Below are positions 17,263-26,736 of a DNA stretch of 64,000 nucleotides, piece after piece. The notes below the pieces were generated by a model. That model saw only the letters and a program-made list of their open reading frames with translations, was not told the DNA's origin and made no database searches. A program made the position numbers and the translations under genes. Origin of the DNA: Hyphomicrobiales bacterium. GTDB lineage: Bacteria > Pseudomonadota > Alphaproteobacteria > Rhizobiales > Rhizobiaceae. Positions within the stretch are counted from its first letter, which is position 1, and each line of letters starts with the position of its first letter. Where the stretch lies: NCBI GenBank assembly GCA_900466475.1, contig UBMI01000007.1, positions 80,569-144,568 of the forward strand. Reading direction: 5' to 3'.

Positions 17263-18495
17263 TTACTTGAAGGCTTCGATCTCGCCGGCAGCCTTCTTCA
17301 GGGCGGCTTCAGGCTCGGCCTTACCGGTGACGACGGACTGGACCATCTCGATCATCGAGTTCTGGAAGCCCTTATAGTCGGTGAACAGCGGCTCGGGACC
17401 ACCATAGCTGATGCCCTCGATGAAGGGCTTCCAGAAGGGATCCTTGGCGACGAATTCGTCGACCTTTGCAGACGGACGCAGCGGGGTGAGGCCTGCGCCG
17501 CCCTGCAGCTCGTATTCGCCCTGGATGTCAGGTGAGGTGATGTACTTGGCGAATTCGGTCGCCTTGTCCTCGACACCAGAGCCCTTGAAGATCGCAAGGC
17601 TGTCGGTGATGAGAAGCGTGCCTGCGCCCTTGGCATCCGGACCGAGCGGCAGCGTGGTGACGCCCCAGTTGATCTTCGTGTCTTTCAGGCGATAGGCGGC
17701 ACCCGAGCCCGCCTGGATCATCGCGACCTTGCCATCGAGGAAGATGGCGCGGACTTCGTTCTGCTCATAGGCTGTCGGGCCTTCTTCGGCAGAGGCCGAA
17801 ATATCCTTATAGGCCTTCAGCGCGGCAAGGATCTGGGGGCTGTCGAGCGTGATCTTGCCTTCGGCATCGGTGACCGCACCGTTATTGGTATAAACCCAAT
17901 GCATGAACTGGTGCATCGTGTTGTCGAAGGTCTTGGCGGAAAGACCAAAGCCCGGAATGCCGGTCTTTTCCTTGATGGTCTTTGCCATCTGGATTTCTTC
18001 AGCCCAGGTCTTCGGCGGCGTCTCGGGATCTAGGCCGGCTTGTTTGAAGAGGTCCTTGTTCCAGTAAAGCGCCTTGGTGGAGAAGGCGATCGGAACGCCC
18101 CACTGATTGCCGTCGAAGGTGACCGTGTCGACGATATGCGGGTAATAGCCCTTCTTCTCGTCATCGGTCATCGGAACGGGAACGATGAGGTCGTTCTGCG
18201 CGAACTCCTTCAGCGTGCGCGAGCCGACATAGGCCATGGCGACCGGCGTGCCGGCGGCAGCCAGCGTCGTTGCCTTGTCCTGGCACTGCGCCCAGCCGAC
18301 GACTTCCGGCGTAACCTTCCAGCCGGCGTTCTTGGATTCCCATTCCTTGATGTATTTGGTGTGGATCGGGTCGATCGTGTCGCCGCAATAGATCCAGCTG
18401 ATTTCCTTGTCGGCTGCCTGGGCCGTGACCGCAGTCAACGCCGTCGAACCAAGCAGGGCGAGCGCCATAAGGCCTGTCTTGATGGTAATGCTCAC
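17263..18495 (-). CDS. Periplasmic sugar-binding protein of ABC transporter (SBP family 1)
   Basis: The 410-residue protein opens with a Sec signal peptide (KTGLMALALLGSTALTAV...AQA, cleavage near residue 27). The mature part has the cluster-B fold typical of maltose/multiple-sugar binders: 'LYWNKDLFKQAGLDPETPPKTW', 'VAMIQAGSG', and a C-terminal 'PLRPSAKVDEF'. It captures a sugar or glycoside in the periplasm and delivers it to the two permeases encoded just upstream. It lies 49 nt after the second permease gene. The ligand is not readable; the linked GH20, Gfo/Idh/MocA and RpiR genes favour an amino-sugar-containing glycan or conjugate. Confidence 0.92.
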   Translation of the reverse strand: MSITIKTGLMALALLGSTALTAVTAQAADKEISWIYCGDTIDPIHTKYIKEWESKNAGWKVTPEVVGWAQCQDKATTLAAAGTPVAMAYVGSRTLKEFAQNDLIVPVPMTDDEKKGYYPHIVDTVTFDGNQWGVPIAFSTKALYWNKDLFKQAGLDPETPPKTWAEEIQMAKTIKEKTGIPGFGLSAKTFDNTMHQFMHWVYTNNGAVTDAEGKITLDSPQILAALKAYKDISASAEEGPTAYEQNEVRAIFLDGKVAMIQAGSGAAYRLKDTKINWGVTTLPLGPDAKGAGTLLITDSLAIFKGSGVEDKATEFAKYITSPDIQGEYELQGGAGLTPLRPSAKVDEFVAKDPFWKPFIEGISYGGPEPLFTDYKGFQNSMIEMVQSVVTGKAEPEAALKKAAGEIEAFK

Positions 18496-18544
18496 GTCGT
18501 TACTCCCATTCTCGTTGTTAGCTGTTCACTCTTTATTGTTGGTC

Positions 18545-19402
18545 TTATTGTTTCACCGCACCGGCGGTCAGGCCGCCGACGAGATAGCGCTGAAGGAAGA
18601 AGATGACGATCATCGCCGGCGCGATGCCGACGAAGGAGGCCGCCATCAGTTCGTTCCAGATGACCTCCTGCTTGCCGAAGTAAGCAAAGAGTCCCACCGG
18701 CAGGGGCATGTATTCAGTCTTCGAGTTGAAGGTCAGCGCGAAGATGAACTGCTGCGCATAGGCACCGATGAAGGTGGTGATCGCGACGACGATAATCCCC
18801 GGCATCGCAATGGGCAGAATGACACGGCGAAGCGTATAGAAATGGCTGGCGCCATCCATATAGGCCGCTTCGTTGAGTTCCTGGGGAATGCGGATCATGT
18901 AGGTGCGCAGCAACCAGATCGCCGACGGGATCAGGAAGGCGACGCCCGGCACGATCATCGCAAGATAGGTGTTCAGAACACCGATGCTGCGCATCAGGCG
19001 AAAGAGCGGGATGAGCAGGACGGCACCGGAGAACATGTTCACCGTCAGGAAGGCGCCGAGCAGGATGCCCATGCCCCTGAACTCGAATTTCGCAAAGGCA
19101 TAGGATGCCGGAATGACGAGGCAGAGCACGATGACAGTGACGATGATCGAGATGAAGAACGAGTTGAAGATGTAGCGACCGAAGCCCGGCACGCTGATCC
19201 ACATCGTCCGGTAAGCTTCGAACGAACCGTTTTCCGGCCAGAAGCGGTAGGGCGAGGAAAACAGCTGGCTGAGCGGCTTCAGCGACACCAGGAAGCCTTC
19301 GACGAAGGGCGACAGCACGAAGAAGAGGAAGATCGCTATGCCGCAATAAATGAGGATGATTTCCCACCAGCTGTAGCGATCGATCATGGGACGGCTGCTC
19401 AT
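18545..19402 (-). CDS. Sugar ABC transporter permease (MalG/AraQ type)
   Basis: A 285-residue inner-membrane permease with six predicted spans. The first is WWEIILIYCGIAIFLFFVLS. It has the EAA loop that contacts the ATPase (LNEAAYMDGASHFYTLRRVI, then LPIAMPG). ATG 19402 was chosen because it overlaps the upstream permease stop in an ATGA arrangement; the longer frame to 19714 is an artefact running through that gene. The C-terminus YLVGGLTAGAVKQ is typical of this subfamily. Confidence 0.93.
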   Translation of the reverse strand: MSSRPMIDRYSWWEIILIYCGIAIFLFFVLSPFVEGFLVSLKPLSQLFSSPYRFWPENGSFEAYRTMWISVPGFGRYIFNSFFISIIVTVIVLCLVIPASYAFAKFEFRGMGILLGAFLTVNMFSGAVLLIPLFRLMRSIGVLNTYLAMIVPGVAFLIPSAIWLLRTYMIRIPQELNEAAYMDGASHFYTLRRVILPIAMPGIIVVAITTFIGAYAQQFIFALTFNSKTEYMPLPVGLFAYFGKQEVIWNELMAASFVGIAPAMIVIFFLQRYLVGGLTAGAVKQ

Positions 19403-20283
19403 GCGCGCTTCTCCGGGTTCAAGCGGCGGGTGACACGGAAATAGGCGAAGCAGAAGAGCGACAGGAAGATGCAGATCAGCACCGCACGCGCTGCCCCTTC
19501 GCCATATTTCTTCGAGCCGATAGCCGTCTGATAGGTATCGATGATCATCGTCGTCGTTTCGCCGCTCGGACCACCCTGCGTCAGGATCCAGATAATGTCG
19601 AAGGAATTGAAGGTCGCAATCAGCGACAGCATCGACATTGTGATAATGGCGGGAACCATGAGCGGCAGTGTGATGCGGCGGAAACGGTACCAGCGGCCGG
19701 CGCCGTCGGTCCATGCTGCTTCGTAGAGATCCTTCGGGATCGACTGGATTGCAGCGAGGAAGTAGATCGTCACCAGCGGCACGCCGATCCAGACGTCAGT
19801 GACGATCGTCGCCCAGAAGGCAGTGCTGCCATAGGCGAGGAAGGCGACCGGGCCATCGACGAGGCCGAAGCGCTGCAGCAGCCCGGAAATCATTCCGAAC
19901 TGGCCATTATACATCCAGCCCCACATGAAGATGCCGATAGCCATCGGCACGATCCATGGCGGCATGGTCAGCAGTCGAAACAGCGACCGGCCGGGTACGG
20001 CAGCATTCAACATTGCGGCACCAAACGTGCCGATGATCATCTTCAGGGCGACCGAAAAGAAGGTCCAGATGAAGGTTCGCAGAATAACTTCCGCGAAAGT
20101 GTTGTTGAAGATCTTCTCGTAATTGGCCCAGCCGACCCAGTTCGTCACCTTGCGCAGCGATGCATCCGTAAACGACAGGATGAACGTATCGACCAGCGGA
20201 TAGGCAACGATCGCGAGCACGTAAAGAACAGCTGGAAGGAGAAGGATCCAGGCGAAGATGACGGCACTTTTCTGAGCACTCAT
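19399..20283 (-). CDS. Sugar ABC transporter permease (MalF/UgpA type)
   Basis: A 294-residue permease with six predicted spans, starting KSAVIFAWILLLPAVLYVLA. Its EAA motif is DLYEAAWTDGAGRWYRFRRI followed by TLPLMVP. It should form the heterodimeric channel with the next permease, with which its stop codon overlaps by 4 nt. It lies 13 nt after the Gfo/Idh/MocA gene, so oxidoreductase and importer are cotranscribed. Confidence 0.93.
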   Translation of the reverse strand: MSAQKSAVIFAWILLLPAVLYVLAIVAYPLVDTFILSFTDASLRKVTNWVGWANYEKIFNNTFAEVILRTFIWTFFSVALKMIIGTFGAAMLNAAVPGRSLFRLLTMPPWIVPMAIGIFMWGWMYNGQFGMISGLLQRFGLVDGPVAFLAYGSTAFWATIVTDVWIGVPLVTIYFLAAIQSIPKDLYEAAWTDGAGRWYRFRRITLPLMVPAIITMSMLSLIATFNSFDIIWILTQGGPSGETTTMIIDTYQTAIGSKKYGEGAARAVLICIFLSLFCFAYFRVTRRLNPEKRA

Positions 20284-20296
20284 CTTGCCGGTCTCC

Positions 20297-21454
20297 TCAG
20301 GCCGCTCTGGAGTGTAGCGCCTCGTCGAACCGGTCCCAGATGGGACGAAGGTCGATTACGGCCTTCTTCATGCGGGCTTCATCCATGGCGAGCGCCAGGA
20401 TGCCTGCCTCCAATGCGTTGAGCGTGGAGACCGGGAGTTCCGAACCGGTGCGCACGCTTTGCAGAATATCGGCTGCCATCTGCTCGTCTGCGCCATAATG
20501 CTGCGACAGTTCGGTCGCGGCATATTTGTTTTCGACGATCTTGTTGCCGGTCAACTGCTCATGAACGTCAAGATAGCCGCGGACAAAATCGCCTTCTGCC
20601 ATGCCGCGCGAGCCCATGATGGCGAAGCGGCGGAACTGGTCGGGAACATTCAGGTTGGTGTGGAAATTCATGCCGACGCCATTGGCGTATTCGACGATCG
20701 CCACCTGGTAATCGATAATGTCGGCATCGCTGTCGAACACCTTATCCGAGCCCATCCAGCCGCTCGGCTTGCGGTGGAAGAGTTCCAGATCGTTGATTCC
20801 TTCGCGCGCCGGGTCGTTGGCGGGGATAAAGCTCTTGCGGCCGCCGAAGCTTGCAACACGTTCGGGGCGGGCGCCGACCACACCATTATAAAGGTCTAGG
20901 TCGTGGCAGCATTTCTCCAGCATGAAGCTGCCGGAATAGCGCTCGTAGCGGCGCCAGTCGCGCATGAAGAAGGCGCCGTGATAGGGCTCGATATGTTCGG
21001 AGGCTTCGATGGAGACGATTTGGCCGAGCTTGCCTTCGGCCTGGATGGCGCGCAGATCCTTGTAAAGAGGCGAGTAGCGCAGCACGAGACCGACCATCAG
21101 CCTTTCATGGCCGAACTTTGCCATCAGGTGGGCGAGTTCGATGCTCTCGGCGATCGTGGTGACGATCGGCTTTTCGCAGAAGACCTTGAGGCCTGCCTCA
21201 AGACCGAGGCGAATATGATCGAGATGCATGTGGTTGGGAGAGCCGATCATCAGGAGATCGAGCTTTTCGGAAGCGAGGAGCTCCTGCGGCGAACCATAGG
21301 CCGTGCCGGCAGAGACGCCGTTTTCCGTCAGTCCCGGCAGCCCCGCAGGATCCGGATCGACGTAACCGACAATCTCGAAGCTGCTGTCGATAGCCTTGAA
21401 GACATAGCCAAGATAGCCGAGCCGGAATCCCAGCCCAATGATTCCCACTTTCAT
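20297..21454 (-). CDS. Gfo/Idh/MocA-family NAD(P)-dependent oxidoreductase
   Basis: The 385-residue protein starts with a Rossmann fold (KVGIIGLGFRLGYLGYVF) and carries the family signature 'VFCEKPIVT' with the conserved Lys. Its C-terminal alpha/beta domain contains YSGSFMLEKCCHDLDLYNGV, with the catalytic-type Asp/His pair (CHDLD). Members oxidise or reduce sugars, inositols or amino-sugar derivatives. ATG 21454 gives the standard MKVGIIGLG start; the frame continues open to 21520 without a better start. It is first in the ABC operon, so its substrate is probably the imported compound or an early product of it. Confidence 0.9.
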   Translation of the reverse strand: MKVGIIGLGFRLGYLGYVFKAIDSSFEIVGYVDPDPAGLPGLTENGVSAGTAYGSPQELLASEKLDLLMIGSPNHMHLDHIRLGLEAGLKVFCEKPIVTTIAESIELAHLMAKFGHERLMVGLVLRYSPLYKDLRAIQAEGKLGQIVSIEASEHIEPYHGAFFMRDWRRYERYSGSFMLEKCCHDLDLYNGVVGARPERVASFGGRKSFIPANDPAREGINDLELFHRKPSGWMGSDKVFDSDADIIDYQVAIVEYANGVGMNFHTNLNVPDQFRRFAIMGSRGMAEGDFVRGYLDVHEQLTGNKIVENKYAATELSQHYGADEQMAADILQSVRTGSELPVSTLNALEAGILALAMDEARMKKAVIDLRPIWDRFDEALHSRAA

Positions 21455-21865
21455 GCTAAAGTCGTTCCCAATTTCGTAATTTATTTTCTTCAGGTTGGGA
21501 CAAAAATCAGGGGCCGTCAACCGAAAACGGGGCTGAAGACGAATTGATGAAATTAATTTTCATCAAGCCCGATATGAGCGCGGCTTGCGGTTGAAGCGCA
21601 AGCCGGGGTGCGACCGATCGATGCGATGGCGGCCAATCCGTGCCGAGCGGTCCGGCGGGATGCCTTGCAGGAAACAGGATGTTGGCCGCGCTAACAGCGC
21701 TTCTGGGTGGCATGCGCAGGCGTCGATGTCTCCATCGCCGGCAAGGCAGCACCATCTGTTTTCCCGTCGAGCTTTTCGTCATCAGACCCCAACCAAACTC
21801 GCTTGCCTTTCTCATCAGGACGCTAGGTTTGTCTTGATTGTTTCACGCTCTTTTGGGGAGGCCTC
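21455..21865. promoter_or_regulatory. Divergent promoter region with palindromic operator at 21546-21564
   Basis: This 411-base gap separates the Gfo/Idh/MocA-ABC operon (minus) from the CDC48 gene (plus). GATGAAA-TTAAT-TTTCATC at 21546-21564 is a perfect 7-bp inverted repeat, of the kind bound by RpiR-family dimers. A related sequence lies at 21471-21491 (on the minus strand GAAGAAAATAAATTACGAAAT would be its full reading; core GAAAAT.AATT). I see no gene in the remainder. Confidence 0.55.
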
Positions 21866-24106
21866 ATGTCCGGTTCCGATGATCTAACGCTCCAGGTCGC
21901 CAACATGCGTCCGCAGGATGCTGGAGCAAGCATAGCGCGGCTGCCAACCGCAGCGATGAACAAGCTCGGGCTTTCGGAGGGCGATCTGGTCGAACTGATT
22001 GGTAAGCGCCATACCGCCGCACTCGCAGTCCGGCCCTATCCGGAAGACGAGGGACTGAACATCATCCGGCTAGATGGTCTCCAGCGTGTGAATGCGGGCG
22101 CCACGAGCGGCGATCATATCGAAATTCGCAAAGCGGACGCGCGTCCAGCAACCCGGATCGTTCTTGCGCCGGCTCAGAAAAACATGGTGCTTCAAGGCTC
22201 GGGCGACGCGCTCCTGCGGACTTTCATGTATCGCCCCATGGTGGCAGGTGATGTGATTTCGACGTCGGTGCAACAGCGCAGCCGCGATCCTCAGTTGCTT
22301 CAGGCCTATGGCCTTCAAGAAATCAGGCTGGTCGTCGTATCCACACAGCCGCGCGGCATCGTGCAGGTTACCGAAGACACGGCTATCGAGCTTCGTCCAC
22401 AGTTCGAGGAACCCAGAGAAGCTCGACGAGCCGACGTGACCTACGACGATATCGGTGGTCTTGGATCTTCTGTCGAGCAGGTTCGCGAGATGGTCGAGCT
22501 TCCACTTCGTCATCCCGAACTCTTTCAGCGCCTGGGCATCGATCCGCCGAAGGGAGTTCTTCTCTACGGGCCTCCGGGGACGGGCAAAACACTTCTGGCC
22601 CGCGCAGTGGCAAACGAGACGGAAGCGAACTTCTACCATATCGCTGGCCCAGAGATTATGGGCAGTAAATACGGTGAATCTGAAGAGCGTCTGCGGCAGG
22701 TTTTCCAGGAAGCCTCGCAAAACGCACCTTCCATCATATTCATTGACGAGATCGATTCGATTGCGCCAAAGAGGGAGCAGGTAACGGGGGAGGTCGAGCG
22801 CCGGATCGTCGCTCAGTTGCTCACTCTCATGGACGGCCTTGAGCCAAGACAGAACATCGTCGTTATCGGTGCCACCAACCGGCGCGATGCAATCGACGAG
22901 GCCCTTCGACGCCCGGGGCGTTTCGACCGCGAAATCGTGATTGGCGTGCCTGATCAGAATGGCCGGCGGGAGGTTCTAGCGATCCATACGCGCGGCATGC
23001 CTCTGGCTGAAGGCGCCGATTTGGACGAAATAGCGCGAACGACCTACGGCTTTGTTGGTGCCGACTTGGGAGCACTCGTGCGTGAGGCCGCCATGGATGC
23101 ACTTCGTCGCGTCCTGCCGGACATCAATCTCAAGGAGGGTATCCCAGCAGAAGTTCTGGAAAAACTCACAGTCTCCCAGGATGACTTCAATTCAGCGATG
23201 AAGCGGATCCAGCCGTCTGCACTGCGCGAAATCATGATTCAGGCGCCAAATGTGCGCTGGGACGATGTCGGGGGGCTCGACGATGCGCAGCTGAAACTTA
23301 AAGAAGGAGTGGAATTACCCCTGCGGTCGCCACAGTCATTCAAGCGGATGGGAATTCGGCCAGCTAAAGGCTTCCTGCTTTTCGGGCCTCCTGGAACCGG
23401 CAAAACGCTGCTCGCAAAGGCAGTCGCTCGTGAAGCCGAGGCGAATTTTGTCGCCACGAAGTCCTCTGACCTGCTGTCCAAATGGTACGGTGAATCCGAA
23501 CAGCAAGTCTCGCGGCTTTTTGAGCGTGCCCGTCAAGTCGCGCCGACTGTCATCTTCATCGACGAGATTGATTCCCTGGCACCGGCCAGAGGCGGCGGAC
23601 TTGGCGAACCTGCCGTCACCGAAAGAGTTGTCAACACGCTGTTGGCTGAAATGGACGGTTTGGAGGATATGCAAGGCGTGGTCGTGATAGGGGCGACGAA
23701 CCGGCCTAACCTGCTCGACCCCGCACTCCTGCGGCCGGGACGTTTTGATGAGCTTGTCTATGTTCCGGTGCCGGACTTGACTGGGCGTCGTAAGATCCTG
23801 GGTATCCATACGCGGAAAATGCCACTGGCCGATGATGTCAGTTTGGATGACCTCGCTGAGAAAACGGAGCGGTTTACCGGCGCGGACCTGGAGGACTTGA
23901 CCCGCCGAGCCGGGCTGATCGCACTCAGGCAATCGATCGACGCGTCGACGGTTTCGAAGGAAGACTTTGCCATGGCTCTCCAAGAGGTGCGTCCGTCCGT
24001 AACGCCCGAAGTCGAGAGGGAATACGAGGACATGCTGCGGACCCTGAGGCAGGAGAACCCGCAGAAGATGCAGATCGGTTTCACGCCTTTGCGTCTTGCG
24101 AAGTAA
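21866..24106 (+). CDS. CDC48/p97-type double AAA ATPase
   Basis: The 746-residue protein has the full CDC48/VAT layout. The N-domain (about 1-190) has a double-psi-barrel part ([20 protein letters not shown]) and a second subdomain. D1 follows with Walker A GPPGTGKT near residue 234 and Walker [10 protein letters not shown], then D2 with GPPGTGKT near 507, [10 protein letters not shown] and the Arg fingers ([20 protein letters not shown]). It should be a hexameric ATP-driven protein unfoldase/segregase in the cytoplasm. Motifs are intact in both rings. GGGGAGG precedes the ATG. This family is best known in archaea and eukaryotes and is patchy in bacteria. No protease or ubiquitin-like partner is adjacent. 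Its client proteins are unknown. Confidence 0.95.
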   Translation: MSGSDDLTLQVANMRPQDAGASIARLPTAAMNKLGLSEGDLVELIGKRHTAALAVRPYPEDEGLNIIRLDGLQRVNAGATSGDHIEIRKADARPATRIVLAPAQKNMVLQGSGDALLRTFMYRPMVAGDVISTSVQQRSRDPQLLQAYGLQEIRLVVVSTQPRGIVQVTEDTAIELRPQFEEPREARRADVTYDDIGGLGSSVEQVREMVELPLRHPELFQRLGIDPPKGVLLYGPPGTGKTLLARAVANETEANFYHIAGPEIMGSKYGESEERLRQVFQEASQNAPSIIFIDEIDSIAPKREQVTGEVERRIVAQLLTLMDGLEPRQNIVVIGATNRRDAIDEALRRPGRFDREIVIGVPDQNGRREVLAIHTRGMPLAEGADLDEIARTTYGFVGADLGALVREAAMDALRRVLPDINLKEGIPAEVLEKLTVSQDDFNSAMKRIQPSALREIMIQAPNVRWDDVGGLDDAQLKLKEGVELPLRSPQSFKRMGIRPAKGFLLFGPPGTGKTLLAKAVAREAEANFVATKSSDLLSKWYGESEQQVSRLFERARQVAPTVIFIDEIDSLAPARGGGLGEPAVTERVVNTLLAEMDGLEDMQGVVVIGATNRPNLLDPALLRPGRFDELVYVPVPDLTGRRKILGIHTRKMPLADDVSLDDLAEKTERFTGADLEDLTRRAGLIALRQSIDASTVSKEDFAMALQEVRPSVTPEVEREYEDMLRTLRQENPQKMQIGFTPLRLAK

Positions 24107-24126
24107 CGCAAAGCAAAAAGACCATC

Positions 24127-24164
24127 ATAATCGCGCTCAGCTTTGGCGATGGCGGCGCGATTAT
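24127..24164. terminator. Stem-loop after the CDC48 gene, probable terminator
   Basis: ATAATCGCGC (24127-24136) and GCGCGATTAT (24155-24164) form a perfect 10-bp inverted repeat beginning 20 nt after the stop codon. No long T tract follows, so efficient intrinsic termination is uncertain. Confidence 0.5.
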
Positions 24165-24535
24165 TTGCGGCCGCATCTTGCTATTCTCCAGCGGCACGGG
24201 AAGACGTCCTTCAACGCTGGCGTTTGGCAGCGGTCGCATTAATCGTCGTCCGGTTCTCATGAAAAACAGGAGCCCTTGACAACCGCTAGCGGGGACCGGG
24301 GCTAACTCCCGACAGCCAGAGTATGAAGAGCAGGGGCGGGTGGGTGCAAGCCACATCACCAATCAGGATAGCATTGCCGATCGTCCAGAGCCCGGTAGAG
24401 TACAAGGGAGTGGAGTTCAAATTCCCTCGACGCTGCGGGTCGATGCGGCCGTACCGGTCTCGTTCCAGTCGTCACCCAGCCGGCAAAGAGTAGCGTTTCG
24501 TGCATGGCTTTTGCAGACAACCAAAGGATAAGCCA
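24165..24535. other. Non-coding leader region before the aldo/keto reductase
   Basis: No supported gene lies in this stretch. CTTGAC at 24275-24280 resembles a -35 box but lacks a good -10 partner. A long untranslated leader would follow it. A GC-rich segment (24300-24460) contains several small inverted repeats; it does not match any RNA family I recognise. Confidence 0.35.
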
Positions 24536-25549
24536 ATGACTCTTAAGGATATTCTGCCGAGCCGGCTCGGCTTCGGCGCAGCCCCTCTCGGCAATATGTT
24601 CCGCGATATTCCGGAACAGGAAGCAATCGACACCGTGGAAGCGGCCTGGAGGGACGGTATACGCTACTACGACAATGCCCCCTTTTACGGCGCCGGCCTT
24701 GCGGAGATCCGCATGGGCGAAGCGCTGGCGAACAAGCCTCGCGACCGGTATGTGATCAGTACCAAGGTCGGCCGCATCATTCTCGACGAGATCGAGGATG
24801 TCAGCGCCCGGGATCTCGGCGAAAAAGGCGAGGTCTTCAAATACGGCCGCCCCAACAAGATCATCAACGACTACTCGGAAGACGCCACCCTTCGCTCGAT
24901 CGAGGACAGCCTGAAGCGGCTGAACACTGACCGCATCGAACTCGCCTTCGTTCATGACGTCGCCCAGGATTTCTACGGCGACGAATGGCTCGGCGTTTTC
25001 GAAAGCGCGCGTAAAGGAGCCTTCAAGGCACTCGATCGGCTGCGCGACGAAGGTGTGATAAAGGCCTGGGGCCTCGGCGTTAACCGTGTCGAGCCCATTG
25101 AATTGCTACTGGCGCTGGACGGTCCGCGCCCGGATGGCTTCCTGCTTGCCGGCCGCTACACGCTGCTCGACCACGAGCGTGCACTTCAGCGCGTCATGCC
25201 CCAAGTCTCCGAACGCGGTCTAGGCATTGTCGTGGGCGGTCCCTACAGTTCCGGCGCGCTCGTAGGTGGGCCGAATTTCGAATACGCCCCCGCAACACCT
25301 GCGATCCTCGACAAAGTCGCGCGCATCAAGGCTATCGCCGATCGCCACGCCGTAAGCATGAAGGCAGCCGGCCTTCAATTCGCACTCGCAAACCCCGCAG
25401 TCGCCGCCGTCATTCCCGGCGCAAGCAAGCCCGACCGCATCGCCGAGGACCGCGCCGCGCTCGAAGAAGTCATCCCGCACGACTTCTGGCGTGAGATCCG
25501 TCACGCCGGTCTCGTTCACCCCGAAGCACCGTTTCCCTTTCTGGAGTAA
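24536..25549 (+). CDS. Aldo/keto reductase, D-threo-aldose 1-dehydrogenase-like
   Basis: The 337-residue TIM-barrel enzyme has the AKR signature 'GIRYYDNAPFYGAGLAEIRMG' broken into the catalytic Asp-Ala-Tyr region (Asp in YDNAP, Tyr in FYGAG), then 'DRYVISTKVGR' with the catalytic Lys, and 'ELAFVHDVAQD' with the His-Asp pair. Family members oxidise L-fucose, D-arabinose or related aldoses to lactones with NAD(P). ATG 24536 follows a GGATAA ribosome site; the frame is open to 24500. It appears monocistronic. The sugar specificity cannot be fixed from sequence. Confidence 0.9.
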   Translation: MTLKDILPSRLGFGAAPLGNMFRDIPEQEAIDTVEAAWRDGIRYYDNAPFYGAGLAEIRMGEALANKPRDRYVISTKVGRIILDEIEDVSARDLGEKGEVFKYGRPNKIINDYSEDATLRSIEDSLKRLNTDRIELAFVHDVAQDFYGDEWLGVFESARKGAFKALDRLRDEGVIKAWGLGVNRVEPIELLLALDGPRPDGFLLAGRYTLLDHERALQRVMPQVSERGLGIVVGGPYSSGALVGGPNFEYAPATPAILDKVARIKAIADRHAVSMKAAGLQFALANPAVAAVIPGASKPDRIAEDRAALEEVIPHDFWREIRHAGLVHPEAPFPFLE

Positions 25550-25644
25550 GGTAGGCGATAAAGACTGGTGCTGGCCTGTGCATCCGAAGGCGCGGCTAAG
25601 GCCGCTGGGTTCCATAATGTTGATTATGCGATTTTGATGTGGAG

Positions 25645-25673
25645 CGGGGTGGGTTCAGCATGAACTCACCCCG
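25645..25673. terminator. Bidirectional-type hairpin between convergent genes
   Basis: CGGGGTG-g-GTTCA-gca-TGAAC-t-CACCCCG forms a nearly perfect 29-base hairpin in the 164-base space between the convergent aldo/keto reductase and methyltransferase genes. It is symmetric enough to act on both strands, although T tracts are short. Confidence 0.6.
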
Positions 25674-25713
25674 TTAAAGTGTGTTGGCCGGCCAAGCAGA
25701 CGACCGTGGACCG

Positions 25714-26736
25714 CTATTCAAAGAGAATGAGGCTTGCCGGAGTCGGCGGTAACGGCCTGACCTTGACGCCGGTAAGGCCGGCCAGTCTTGCCATCTCAAT
25801 AAGCTCACTTTGCGTATAGGCCTGGCCCGCCGGCGTGCCGGCAAGCATCTCCCAGGAGAAGGCCGCGGGAAAAGGCGGCGACACGCCGTCTTCGTTCGGC
25901 ACGAAATCGACCGCGACGATTCGGCCTTGTTCTGCAAGGCTCGCAATGATCCTTCGCAGCAGTTGGGCGCAGGTCGGCAAATCGAAGTGGTGCAGAAAGT
26001 TTGGAAGCATAACGAGATCATAGTCCGTGCCCCACTCCACATCGAAGGCACTGCCGGCGATCGTCCGGTACCGGTCAGCCACGCCAGCTTTTTGCGCATT
26101 CTGCTGCGACAGTTCCAATACGGCGGCCCAGTCGACGGCCACGATCTCCGCCGACGGAATGGCCTTCGCAATTTCGATGCCGAAAACGCCTGGACCTGCA
26201 GCGATATCCAACACCTTTTTGGGAGACCTCGGCCAGCCGGAGATTTCGCCAGCCAGCACTTTGGCGCTTAGCCCAGTAAATGAGCCCATGCCGCGGGCGA
26301 ACTTCACCCAGACAGGGTTATCTGCCGACATGTTCGCAAGCCCGGTCGAACCGCCGTTTCGCACGATGGCGGCTGGATCGCGCAGAAAATTATCCAGTAC
26401 TTCGGGCGCGGCGACGAACTCGACCGCAGAGCCCATATAGGCAGGCGAATTGCGATCGAGGAACATCTTGGTCGACGGCGTCATTCGGTACTGTCCGCTC
26501 TCCTTTGTCAGGAAGCCATGAACCACAAGATAGTCGCAGAGGATGCGCACCCCGCGCTCCGAGGCGCCTATTGCCGACGCCAGAAGCGCCGCCGTCTTGC
26601 CCTCGCCGATATGCGTAAAGAGATCGAGCTCGATGGCCGCCCTGATCGCTGCCGTCTTTCGGCAGGCAAACAGTGCCTCGACCACGAGCTCGGGCGATAC
26701 TGCGCCAGCATGGGCGTCCGCAACATTTGTTTCCAT
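25714..26736 (-). CDS. SAM-dependent O-methyltransferase (PF00891-like)
   Basis: The 340-residue protein has an N-terminal winged-helix dimerisation domain (about 15-100; 'ALFACRKTAAIRAAIELDLF', 'GVRILCDYLVVHGFLTKE') and a C-terminal Rossmann-type methyltransferase domain with SAM motif I VLDIAAGPGVFGIEIAKAIP and acidic motif II IVAVDW. The segment LPNFLHHFDLPTC supplies the His-rich catalytic region of this O-methyltransferase group. A G-rich ribosome site (GGGGGATTCC) precedes the ATG. It is a single gene with convergent neighbour; a small-molecule hydroxyl substrate is likely but unknown. Confidence 0.85.
   Translation of the reverse strand: METNVADAHAGAVSPELVVEALFACRKTAAIRAAIELDLFTHIGEGKTAALLASAIGASERGVRILCDYLVVHGFLTKESGQYRMTPSTKMFLDRNSPAYMGSAVEFVAAPEVLDNFLRDPAAIVRNGGSTGLANMSADNPVWVKFARGMGSFTGLSAKVLAGEISGWPRSPKKVLDIAAGPGVFGIEIAKAIPSAEIVAVDWAAVLELSQQNAQKAGVADRYRTIAGSAFDVEWGTDYDLVMLPNFLHHFDLPTCAQLLRRIIASLAEQGRIVAVDFVPNEDGVSPPFPAAFSWEMLAGTPAGQAYTQSELIEMARLAGLTGVKVRPLPPTPASLILFE

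Noticed and set aside
24370-24450. tRNA-like fragment (GGTAGAGTAC ... GAGTTCAAATTCCCTC)
   Set aside because: Resembles D-arm and T-arm wording, but the acceptor and anticodon stems do not pair, so no tRNA gene can be supported.
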